From contig NZ_QDGZ01000010.1 in the NCBI RefSeq assembly GCF_003076135.1, positions 1 to 64,000 on the forward strand: a stretch of 64,000 bases of DNA, written 5' to 3'. The DNA comes from Nocardioides gansuensis. Its GTDB lineage: Bacteria; Actinomycetota; Actinomycetes; Propionibacteriales; Nocardioidaceae. The notes beneath the pieces were generated by a model, which ran no database searches, had not been told where the DNA came from, and saw nothing but the letters and a program-made list of their open reading frames with translations. Below, piece after piece: positions 1 through 7,262 of this stretch (the first letter of the stretch is position 1; the number at the start of each line of letters is the position of its first letter). Position numbers and translations under genes: made by a program.

Positions 1-462
1 GGCTCATGTGCTGCTCCCGCCTGTGTTCGCTCCGGAGTGGACGTCGAGGCGGGCATTGCTACTACGAGCAGGGCAGTCCCTTCTTGGGCCACACCTCGTC
101 ACGGTGCCCGGCAGGCGGCAGACCGATAGTGAGCCACACCCGGAAACGGGTGGGCAGCCCAATAGAGAGCGAACCCGCCGGGCACCTGGACCGAGTCTGG
201 CCAGACACCGGCCCTACGGGAATCGTCTAGTAGCCCAGATCGACGCAGCCCTTCGGCGCTGGCTCCTGCGGCTCGCGCCTGTCGCCGGTCACCTCGATGC
301 AACCGTCCAGCGCGATCTTCTGTGTGCCCATGAGCGGGCGCATGGACGGCTCTTACCCACTTGTGCGCGTTGTCGGTCATGCGATGGGCAGACGCGACGG
401 GGCTTGTACGGTTGCGAAGGGCGTCACCGCTATTCAATGACCGGTCAGCAAGGGGGCCGAAC
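1..462. other. gap without a recognised gene
   Basis: I see no gene here that I can name. On the minus strand, positions 343 to 227 form a 38-codon ATG-to-stop frame that reads like protein (contains GCIEVTGD and ends GCVDLGY) and could be the tail of a lost gene. It has no convincing ribosome site and I recognise no family, so it is not called as a CDS. Confidence 0.4.
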
Positions 463-951
463 GTGACAGATGTAGGGCGAAACAAGGAGGTCTCCCGGCG
501 GTGGATCGAGGTCTTCAACCTGCGCGACGACGCAGCGGAGGCGGATGTACGAGCGCCCGAGTTCATTGCCTACCCGCCCGCGAGCCTCGACCCTGATCCG
601 CTGCGCTCGGAGCCTTGGGCCAAGTTCTTGGCTGGCTTCGTCGAGGGCTTTCCCGACCTTCGCCTGACGGTGGAGGTTGCGGTGGGCGAAAACGACCTGG
701 TGGCGCAGAGGATCCATTTCGAGGGCACGCACACGGGCGTATTCCAGGGGCTCCCACCGACTGGGAAGAAGGTGGCGTTCGAGGGGCTTGAACTCAACCG
801 TCACGGCGACGACGGGCGGGTCGTGGAGCACTGGTTCCAGTTGGACACGCTCACGCTCCTTCAGCAGCTTGGCCTGATCGTCATACCCGGCCCTCGATTG
901 CTGCCGCGAATCCTGGCCAGCCCACTCACGAAGTTGCGCAAGAAGCGCTGA
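463..951 (+). CDS. SnoaL-like / ester cyclase family protein
   Basis: This is a 162-residue protein of the NTF2/SnoaL fold. The N-terminal helix (NKEVSRRWIEVFN), the EFIAYPP stretch, the FVEGFPDLRLTVE segment and the strand pattern (RIHFEGTHTGVFQGLPPTGKKVAFEG) are typical of ester cyclase/SnoaL_2 proteins. The family includes polyketide cyclases and many uncharacterised small-molecule enzymes, so the substrate is unknown. I chose the GTG at 463 because the family similarity begins at once and a purine-rich AAGGGGG lies a few bases upstream; a longer frame to 361 adds non-conserved residues. The C-terminal basic tail (about 25 residues) is unusual. It appears to stand alone. Confidence 0.72.
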   Translation: MTDVGRNKEVSRRWIEVFNLRDDAAEADVRAPEFIAYPPASLDPDPLRSEPWAKFLAGFVEGFPDLRLTVEVAVGENDLVAQRIHFEGTHTGVFQGLPPTGKKVAFEGLELNRHGDDGRVVEHWFQLDTLTLLQQLGLIVIPGPRLLPRILASPLTKLRKKR

Positions 952-1798
952 GCGTCGCCTCGCGAAGTGGTGTCGGGAAGGGTCGCAGCCTGGACAGGAC
1001 GAGGCGAGGCTATCCGGGCGATCACGAGTCCCGGGACCCGACGGGCCAGCGTCATGGTGGTCCTCAGGCCATGCGCCGCCCGCGCCCTCATCGTCGGCGA
1101 GCCGAACGACTGTCGGGTGCGTCTTTTCGCCGCCATTGGGCGTGGTAGAGGTGCCGGAGTCTGTTACGTCGCTCCCCCGCTACTGCCTGCGACGGGTCTA
1201 CATGAACGAGCTACCGCCGATACGACAGGCGTCAGGATTTCGGACCGGGTTGATCGCACCGGAACCCGTAGATGCCTTAGGTCGCTAGGGGCCTCATCCT
1301 GCCTCCTTGCGCATGTTGACCGCAGTGGAAACGACCACTAGACGACCAGCGCACCCTTAAGTGGGCGAGCGTAGGGGCCCTAGCTGTACCCGGTCAGGAC
1401 GTTGGCGCGAGGTATCCCGTGCGCCTCCACCGGCCTCGTCACAGGTGGCGAGCTTGTGCGGGAGTGGTCGGTCGCGCGGCCGCGCGGTGGGGGCGCGCCT
1501 TGAGCTTGGATCCGAAGCTCCGGAGAGATCGATGTCGGCGGCGAGCTCGCAACCGAGAACCCGACGATCTCGACGATGGCGCACACGATGGCTCCGAGCC
1601 CGCGCGCGGCCCTTTCGCACGTGGGGGAGCCGCCCGTGAACGGCACGCGGGTGAGGTCGGGGGCGATGTCCACAGATCTCGGAACCACCTTGCCGGCGAC
1701 TGCCGATTTCTCGGGAACTCAGAGGAACGGGCACGCTTGGGTGGACCAAACAGCGCCGAAAGACGGATGGCGTACGTCGCCAACCTCGGGAGGAAGGG
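952..1798. other. long gap containing one gene relic
   Basis: No intact gene is recognisable in these 847 bases. Positions 1163 to 1335 match, in inverted orientation, sequence at about 44.77 to 44.94 kb and are listed separately as a relic. The rest (1340 to 1798) has open frames on both strands, but none shows a family motif or a good ribosome site until the DivIVA-like gene. Confidence 0.5.
1163..1335 (+). pseudogene. decayed gene relic, copy 1 of an inverted pair
   Basis: The plus strand here aligns with the reverse complement of 44765 to 44945. A 22-base stretch is identical (1248 to 1269 against 44861 to 44840), and the flanks are shared but diverged. In the frame that looks coding in the second copy (LIAPEPVDAL then GPHAVYWRMLEP), this copy reads LIAPEPVDALGR, then a stop codon, then GPHPASLRML. 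It therefore looks like a dead coding remnant. I do not recognise the parent family. Confidence 0.5.
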
Positions 1799-2272
1799 AT
1801 GAGCATCAACGCACACACGTACGGCGACCACTACTCGGGCGCCGGCGGCGACCCCGGCAATGACACCGCGCGTCATGCGGAGCCGCCGAGCGGCTCTGAC
1901 GGTTCACAGGCGGCGGCTCGCTTGCTGGAGTTGACCGCTCGCGAGATCGACCAGTGGCGCTCCGATGCCAAGAGCGAGGCCGCCGCGATCGTGGCAGGCG
2001 CCCACGAAGAGGCCGCCAAACTCGTGCGAGCCGCGCGCGAGGAGGCCGAACGCCTGGTCACCGCGGCGCGGGACGAGGTCACGCAGACGGTGAAGGACGC
2101 ACGCGTGGAGGCAGACCGCGTGCGGGAGGAGACGACCGCGCTCCGCGAGCGCTGCGACGAGGACATCGCTCATCTCCAGCAGGTAGCGACCGAACACAGA
2201 GAGCGGCTTCGGAACCACCTCACCGAGATGCTCCACCGGGTCAACTCCACCCCCGGCGACCGCAACGAGTAG
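1799..2272 (+). CDS. DivIVA-like coiled-coil protein
   Basis: This 157-residue protein is mostly one long coiled coil (about residues 38 to 145), rich in Ala, Glu and Arg with repeated EEAxxLVxxAREEAExL segments as in DivIVA/Wag31-type and ATP-synthase-b-like proteins. The first 35 residues are Gly/Ser/His-rich and probably disordered. It lacks the lipid-binding N-terminal motif of true DivIVA, so a polar-growth role is only a possibility. The ATG at 1799 follows a strong GGAGGAAGGG ribosome site. It stands alone between gaps. Similarity is by heptad pattern rather than conserved residues. Confidence 0.65.
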   Translation: MSINAHTYGDHYSGAGGDPGNDTARHAEPPSGSDGSQAAARLLELTAREIDQWRSDAKSEAAAIVAGAHEEAAKLVRAAREEAERLVTAARDEVTQTVKDARVEADRVREETTALRERCDEDIAHLQQVATEHRERLRNHLTEMLHRVNSTPGDRNE

Positions 2273-2314
2273 CCGCAAGCGGACCTCTGCCGGAGTTGGA
2301 GGATTGGCCGCCCG

Positions 2315-2798
2315 TCACTCGCCTTGCGCGTTGAGGTAGCTGAGCAGCCCGTGGATGCGGTGCGGCGAGGTGGCAGTCGGCACCTGCAAGCTGAGCCGGG
2401 CCACGCTGTCCAGGACGAACCGGCGGCCTTCCTGGGAGCCAGCCCACTCCGGGCCGGACAATGCATGGTTCCAATCGCCTCCCCACACGGTGGCCGCTGC
2501 GTTATCGATGGCGGCGACTGTGCTGGCCGTCATCGCCGCGGTCGTCGCGCCAATCCACGGGTCCCTGCTTCCACACGACCGCCATGGCAGGACCGAGGAA
2601 CACACCACAACCGCATCGACTTCCGCCATGGCGGTCGCGCCATGCGGATCCGGTAGCGCAGTCAGCGGCTGGCGTGCTGCCACCGCCGCCCAGCGGCGTC
2701 GAGCCGCCATCCAATTACTGGTGGTGTGCACCATCTGTGATCTGGTCGAGGTGCCGGGCGTCCCAGCGCCCTTGCAGGTTCCATGTCCCGATGCGCAC
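2315..2798 (-). pseudogene. decayed endonuclease/exonuclease/phosphatase (EEP) family gene
   Basis: Minus-strand pieces of an EEP-family hydrolase lie in different frames. GTG at 2798 opens VRIGTWNLQGRWDARHLDQI, the usual EEP N-terminal strand, but the frame stops after 27 codons. A second frame continues AEVDAVVVCSSVLPWRS and later VWGGDWNHALSG, which holds the catalytic GDxNH motif, followed by GRRFVLDSVARLSLQVPTATSPHRI to a stop at 2315. At least one frameshift and a missing middle segment separate them. The middle of the domain and the C-terminal SDH motif are not seen, so the product cannot be active. Confidence 0.75.
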
Positions 2799-3028
2799 AG
2801 CCGGAGTGTGACCGACACGAGCGACCGGCGCCCACAATCGGGGGAAATCGGTTGGAGCCCGAGCCATTCAACCGACTGACCGTGGACACACCCGGGGCCG
2901 TCAGTTGGCGATGCCCAGGCGTGAGGACTGCCACAGTGGAACCCGACACCAGACGTCACCAGTTCGTGCAGCAGACCCGACTTCCGTTTCCAAGGACAGC
3001 CTCGGTCCGCGAATCGTAGAGTCCAGGC

Positions 3029-3424
3029 ATGACCCGTACCAGAGCCGCCTGCGTTGCGGTCGTTGCGATGATCGTGACGATGTTTGCTCCAGCCCCGGTA
3101 CAGGCCGGCGCGGTCGGCCCCTATTGGGGGATGAAATCCGCGGCAGTGGCCACGAGGCTGGGTTGCCTCAACTTCGGCGACAACGGAAGTGGCGCGATGC
3201 ACTACTCGTCGGGGGTCTGCTGGCTCAACGGCCGAAGGGTCAACATCATCACCTTCCGCGGGCCAGCGCAGCAGGGTGAATGGAATGGATTCGCAGTGGC
3301 TTCGTTCGGCCCGCGGTTCTTCTGGGCCAACGGCAAGGGAGCGTTGATTGTCGCGCGGAACGGCAATCTTGCCGCAGCTCGAGTTGGAGCGCGCGCCCTC
3401 CCCGGAGTAGTGCGGCACGGCTGA
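3029..3424 (+). CDS. small secreted protein of unknown function
   Basis: The protein has 131 residues. It starts with a clear Sec signal peptide (MTRTRAACVAVVAMIVTMF, cleavage likely after PVQA near residue 26). The mature part is about 105 residues with two cysteines (in GCLNFGD and GVCWLNG) that could form a disulfide. It is Gly/Trp/Asn-rich with alternating short strands, as in small extracellular beta proteins. I recognise no family. The ribosome site before the ATG is weak. It faces the dead EEP gene and has no operon partner. Confidence 0.55.
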   Translation: MTRTRAACVAVVAMIVTMFAPAPVQAGAVGPYWGMKSAAVATRLGCLNFGDNGSGAMHYSSGVCWLNGRRVNIITFRGPAQQGEWNGFAVASFGPRFFWANGKGALIVARNGNLAAARVGARALPGVVRHG

Positions 3425-3689
3425 ACTCGATCCGCCGTTTGGTCTTGCTACCCATCTAGCGGCCGCGGACCGCAAACGCCCGGATCGCATGCGTAGGGTT
3501 TCCGGGACACATGTGGCAACTCACCATTGTCAGCGTCTTTTCGCCGCGAGCGGACCGCGCAGGAGATTGATCCATCGCTGACCCACCCGCCGGCTCTGCC
3601 GTGGGGGCGATGCGTGCCGCTTTTCCGCGGGGCTTCATTTGCCGCGAGGTACGAGTTCTTCGCGTGGCCCCCGACCATATCCCCACTGA

Positions 3690-4334
3690 TCAGGTGCTGC
3701 CCGTCTCGTACCGCGGCCGACCGGTCGTGCGGTAGGTATGGATCGTGAGCCCCTTGGGGGTGGACCGCCAGGCAACCAGTTCGAGCCCTATGTCCGCTCC
3801 GGTGGCGGGGAAGAGTCGCCTGCCCTGGCCGACAATCACCGGGGAGATGAGCAGGACGATCTCGTCGACAAGCCGGTGGTCGAGCAGCCAGCACATCAGG
3901 GTGCCGCTGCCCCAGACTTGCAGCTCGCCGCCTGGCTCGGCCCTCAGCTCGCGGATGGCGGACTCGACGTCACCGGACAGGACGGTTGTATTCGCCCATT
4001 GCGGGGCTCTGAGCGTGGTTGACGCGACGTACTTGTGCCGCGTGTTCAACGCCGCGCCGACGGGGTTCCCCGGATCCATGCCCGCCCCCCAGGAGCCGGC
4101 GAAGATCTCGTAGGTGTGCCGACCCAACAGGAACGCGTCGTCGCGCTGAAACGCATCGCTGATGAACGCCGAGGCCTCGTCGTCGAGCAGGGGCGGGCCC
4201 CAGCCGAAGCGCTCGAATCCGTCGCTGCCATCCTCTTCCGGCCGACCGTCTTCGCGCCGGGTCCCGACCTCGATCCGTCGATGCCCTTGGGTCACTCCGT
4301 CGAGGGAGACATTGGTGATGGTCATCAGCTTCAT
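3690..4334 (-). CDS. RibD C-terminal / dihydrofolate reductase family protein
   Basis: This is a 214-residue RibD_C/DHFR-fold reductase. It opens with MKLMTITNVSLDGVTQG, the usual strand plus SLDG motif, has LLGRHTYEIFAGSWG (GRxTYE motif), then the NADPH-site region ELQVWGSGTLMCWLLDHRLVDEIVLLISPVIVGQGRRLFP. Members use NAD(P)H to reduce small molecules and are often annotated as dihydrofolate-reductase-like or deaminase-reductase; the true substrate is unknown. A GGGAG sits 7 bases before the ATG at 4334. A second, diverged relative (4427 to 5008) lies just upstream on the same strand with a 92-base gap, suggesting an old duplication or shared transcription. Confidence 0.85.
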   Translation of the reverse strand: MKLMTITNVSLDGVTQGHRRIEVGTRREDGRPEEDGSDGFERFGWGPPLLDDEASAFISDAFQRDDAFLLGRHTYEIFAGSWGAGMDPGNPVGAALNTRHKYVASTTLRAPQWANTTVLSGDVESAIRELRAEPGGELQVWGSGTLMCWLLDHRLVDEIVLLISPVIVGQGRRLFPATGADIGLELVAWRSTPKGLTIHTYRTTGRPRYETGST

Positions 4335-4426
4335 GGTCGCAACTCCCTTTCGTACTCGGTCGTCGTTCGGTAGATCGGTCTTCGGCGCCGATCTCAGTCA
4401 CCGGGCCGGGTGTGCATTGGATCGAC

Positions 4427-5008
4427 TCAGACGTGCAGGTAGGGGCGGTAGATGAGCTCCTGGGTTCTGTCGTCGAGCGTCCGGCTCTCGATCAGCTCGA
4501 GGTCGAAGTCGGCCGCGCCTTGGAAGATCGGGTCCAGTCCGGTCTGACCTGTGATCACAGGGAAGATCGTCACCTGAACACGGTCGACCAGACCGGCGGC
4601 CATCAGCGCCCGGTTCAAGGACAGGCTGCCGTGCGAGCGCAACGGCACCTCGGACTCCTCCTTGAGCCGAGCGACGACATCGACGGCGTCGCCGCTCGCG
4701 ACGGTCGCGTCCGGCCAGTCGAGGGGTCCTTCCAGGGTCCTCGACACCACCGTCGCCGGCAGGTTCCTCATCCGCGTGACCCACGGGTCACGCACATCGG
4801 ACTCCTCGGAACTCGTGGCCAACATCTGGGCGAACGCCCGATACGTGTTGGCGCCAAAGACCATCCGCTGCTGCTGGTCGAACAAGACCAGTCGATGCTC
4901 GAGCAGCTCCGGTCCCTGCTTGCCCCAGTAACCGGACCAGTTGCCGCTGGCGGCGCCGTAGCCGTCGAGGCTCGAAAAGACATCGAAGGTGTAGATAGCG
5001 GTCATCAT
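4427..5008 (-). CDS. RibD C-terminal / dihydrofolate reductase family protein, second copy
   Basis: The protein has about 193 residues and the RibD_C fold: MTAIYTFDVFSSLDGYG at the start, MVFGANTYRAFAQML as the GxxTY motif, then LRSHGSLSLNRALMAAGLVDRVQVTIFPVITGQTG, the NADP-binding and dimer region. The start is one of two adjacent ATG codons (5008 or 5005), placed 5 to 8 bases after GGGAG; the longer frame to 5089 adds unrelated residues. The substrate is unknown. It is divergent from the ArsR gene at 5293, so the shared 284-base gap probably carries both promoters and the ArsR operator. Confidence 0.85.
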   Translation of the reverse strand: MMTAIYTFDVFSSLDGYGAASGNWSGYWGKQGPELLEHRLVLFDQQQRMVFGANTYRAFAQMLATSSEESDVRDPWVTRMRNLPATVVSRTLEGPLDWPDATVASGDAVDVVARLKEESEVPLRSHGSLSLNRALMAAGLVDRVQVTIFPVITGQTGLDPIFQGAADFDLELIESRTLDDRTQELIYRPYLHV

Positions 5009-5261
5009 GCGCTCCCACGTGCGTTCGGCCCGCCCCTCGTGAGCGAACCTCTCAGCATGGCTACGAACACCCTCGCCCCCATACGACATCGCCTCCCCGA
5101 ATTCAGCGAGGAGCTTCTGGTATCCCGTCCGAGCGGTCCAACCGCGACCGACGGTGCGTCACACCGCCGCCTGTCGGCAGTGACCGATGTGCCCCAACAT
5201 GCCGATGTGGCGCTCATCGGTGCGCTGAGCCGAGCGAGACGCGGCGGGCCACGCCGCTTGC

Positions 5262-5287
5262 ATAACATGTCCATATGGGTATGTAAT
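5262..5287. promoter_or_regulatory. 26-bp palindrome, likely ArsR-type operator
   Basis: An imperfect palindrome centred on CCATATGG matches its own reverse complement at 20 of 26 bases. It ends 5 bases before the ATG of the ArsR-family gene, a typical autorepression position for ArsR dimers. It could also affect the divergent reductase gene. Confidence 0.6.
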
Positions 5288-5292
5288 TCACC

Positions 5293-5631
5293 ATGGCCAG
5301 AGCAGCAACAACGAGCGACGCGTTCAACGCCGTGGCTGAGCCGCGCCGCCGCCAGATCCTTGAGCTCCTCGCGGAGGGCGAGCGTCCGGTTGCCGCCCTC
5401 GTCGAACGGCTCGGCGTGGCCCAGCCCCTGGTGTCCAAGCACCTGCGGGTCCTTCGAGAGGTGGGCCTGGTGAACGTGCGGGAGGAGGGTCGACGGCGCC
5501 TGTACAGGATGGATGGGCGACCGCTCCAGGACATCTACGTGTGGGTCAGCAGGTACCAAGCCGTGTGGGACGAGCGGTTCGACCTGGTCGACACCGTTCT
5601 CGGCGAGCTCAAGGCTCGAGAAGGAGAGTGA
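5293..5631 (+). CDS. ArsR-family transcriptional regulator
   Basis: This 112-residue winged-helix regulator contains AEPRRRQILELLAEGERPV (helices 1 and 2), LVERLGVAQPLVSKHLRVLREVGLV (recognition helix, residues about 33 to 57) and the wing VREEGRRRLYRMD. It lacks the CxC metal site, so it belongs to the non-metal ArsR subgroup typically paired with SRPBCC proteins. The next gene, 5 bases downstream, is such an SRPBCC/AHSA1 protein, an arrangement very common in actinobacteria. It probably represses its own operon through the palindrome overlapping the start. Confidence 0.92.
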   Translation: MARAATTSDAFNAVAEPRRRQILELLAEGERPVAALVERLGVAQPLVSKHLRVLREVGLVNVREEGRRRLYRMDGRPLQDIYVWVSRYQAVWDERFDLVDTVLGELKAREGE

Positions 5632-5636
5632 TCCAG

Positions 5637-6134
5637 ATGGTCCCCGCGAGCAAGGGCAGCGCCGTCGTGACGCTGCCGACTGACACCCAGATTCTGATCA
5701 CCCGGGAATTCAACGCACCCGCGCCCCTGGTCTTTCGAGTCTTCACCGAGCCGGAGCTCATCCAGCGCTGGTGGGCCGGCCGGCACGGCACCGTCACCAG
5801 CGTCGAGGTCGACCTGAGGGTCGGCGGTTCGTGGCGCTACGTGATGGAGGCGAACGGGGGCTTCGAGGTCGCCTTCCACGGGGAGTACCACGAGGTCGTA
5901 CCCGACCAGCGCCTCGTCAACACAGAGATCTTCGAGGGCGTGCCCGAGACCGACGCACCCCCAGCGCTGTGCACGTACACGTTCACCGAGCACGACGACA
6001 CCACGACGCTCACCATGCTCACCGAGGTGCCCGACAAGGCGACCCGCGACGCGATCATCGACTCCGGCATGGAGTCCGGAATGCAGGATGGCTACGACAT
6101 CGCCGAGGAGATCGCCGTCGAACTGGCCGGCTGA
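5637..6134 (+). CDS. SRPBCC / AHSA1-like START-domain protein
   Basis: The protein has 165 residues with one AHSA1/CalC-type helix-grip fold. ITREFNAPAPLVFRVFTEPELIQRWWAG (residues about 22 to 49) is the classic start, followed by DLRVGGSWRYVM and the C-terminal helix (SGMESGMQDGYDIAEEIAVEL). The fold binds hydrophobic ligands; no ligand is known for this subgroup. It begins 5 bases after the ArsR stop, with AAGGAGA upstream, so the two genes form a translationally linked operon. Confidence 0.92.
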   Translation: MVPASKGSAVVTLPTDTQILITREFNAPAPLVFRVFTEPELIQRWWAGRHGTVTSVEVDLRVGGSWRYVMEANGGFEVAFHGEYHEVVPDQRLVNTEIFEGVPETDAPPALCTYTFTEHDDTTTLTMLTEVPDKATRDAIIDSGMESGMQDGYDIAEEIAVELAG

Positions 6135-6185
6135 AGCCAGCCCGACAGGCATTACAGGAACCCGAGCCGAGCGCCCACAACTGCG

Positions 6186-6209
6186 GCGTTCCGCTCGGTC
6201 CTGCCGAGA
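6186..6209 (+). repeat. short dispersed repeat, family B, copy 1
   Basis: This matches the family B core (CGTTCCGCTCGCTCCTGCCG) with one substitution. It sits in the gap after the SRPBCC gene. Confidence 0.5.
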
Positions 6210-6288
6210 TCACGTCGTTGCCGCCGAGCGCGGGTGATCCTTGCGGCTTGTCACCTCGTCATCGCTTGCCGCGACCTACCCTTGAGCC

Positions 6289-6705
6289 GTGGCCAGACAA
6301 CGGTGGCTCGAGATCGCGGCCATCTTCGCTGCCCTAGGTGGAGCATTATGGCTCGTCAAGCTGGGCTTCGTCGCCGCAGCCAGCGGGGGCGAGAACGCCG
6401 CGATCGCCACCTGCTACCTGGGCGGGTGGGCGTTCATGTGTGTCGGATCCACGTGGGCGGGAACTCGACTGGCGCTGCATCGCCCAGTCGTGGTTCTGGC
6501 AATCCTCGTGCTTCTCTCGCCGCTCCTGGTCTTCGTCTCCTACACGCTGATCGACGCTCTTGCCCAGCCCAGTTTGGGCCAGCTCGGTCCCGCGTGGTTC
6601 GAAGCGGAGGCCGGGATCATCGTGACGGGGCTGATTTGGCTCCTCTTGGGCCTCGCGGCGCTCCGCTGGAGCCGACTCGGGCGCAGTCGAGTTGGGCAGA
6701 CCTGA
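6289..6705 (+). CDS. small four-helix membrane protein
   Basis: This 138-residue protein is predicted to span the membrane four times: IAAIFAALGGALWLVKLGFV, ATCYLGGWAFMCVGS, PVVVLAILVLLSPLLVFVSYTL and GIIVTGLIWLLLGLAAL. The C terminus is basic (RWSRLGRSRVG), suggesting a cytoplasmic tail. The GTG at 6289 is the only start giving the full first helix. I do not recognise a family. No operon partner is apparent. Confidence 0.65.
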   Translation: MARQRWLEIAAIFAALGGALWLVKLGFVAAASGGENAAIATCYLGGWAFMCVGSTWAGTRLALHRPVVVLAILVLLSPLLVFVSYTLIDALAQPSLGQLGPAWFEAEAGIIVTGLIWLLLGLAALRWSRLGRSRVGQT

Positions 6706-6819
6706 TGGCAAGCCGAAGTCAAGAGCGCTCGCCAATGGACGGACCTTCCGCCGAGCGCGCGATCTTGCCGATGTGCGGGCGTGGATCGGTGAGGCGGTCG
6801 CCCCGGCTTCACCTGATCC

Positions 6820-6906
6820 TCACCCGGCCAACTTTGAAAACCAGTTGAAGAATGCTCCTGTGGCGATGACCCCGAGTACCACGGCGACGAGCCATACGCC
6901 AGCCAT
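6820..6906 (-). CDS. 28-residue single-pass membrane peptide
   Basis: A short minus-strand frame encodes 28 residues: one hydrophobic helix (VWLVAVVLGVIATGAFF) followed by NWFSKLAG. The ATG is preceded by GAGGT at a spacing of 6 or 7, a good ribosome site. Its codons match neighbouring genes. Small single-helix proteins of this type are often membrane-stress or modulator peptides. It could also be chance; no family is recognised. Confidence 0.4.
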   Translation of the reverse strand: MAGVWLVAVVLGVIATGAFFNWFSKLAG

Positions 6907-7262
6907 GTCCAGACCTCATCGACCTCCGCCGGCGACAACTTCAACGGCGTCGCCACCACGACCACTCCCATCGACATTCAGGAAGTGTTGCGATGACTCA
7001 CTGAGAGCGCCCGATGACAGGTCGGGCTTCGTCACATCGGCGTCGCCGGAGAGGTCCGGCACGGCAGCGGCGTTCATGGACTCGACGAGACGACGCTCGG
7101 CGGCGTGCTTGGCCGGACCGACCTGGCGCGGGCCTTCTTCTCTCGCTCGACGGCGAGGCTCTGCTTGCCCTGCACGGCGGCGAGAAGGTCGACCTCGGGG
7201 ACGCCCTTGACGAAGGAACCTAGGCGGGGTGCCGGCGATCCCCAGCCGTCTTGTCGTCGGCC
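6907..7262. other. gap without a recognised gene
   Basis: This 356-base gap lies between two minus-strand genes. Around 7130 to 7223 the plus strand reads LSLDGEALLALHGGEKVDLGDALDEGT before a stop, which looks like the tail of a former coding sequence, but I cannot assign a family and see no start. Confidence 0.35.

Noticed and set aside
227..343. 38-codon minus-strand frame at the window start
   Set aside because: No family or ribosome site; reported only as a possible fragment in the gap.
2315..3490. 391-codon minus-strand frame
   Set aside because: Its end overlaps a piece of the dead EEP gene; the rest is antisense to the secreted protein gene and has no domain.
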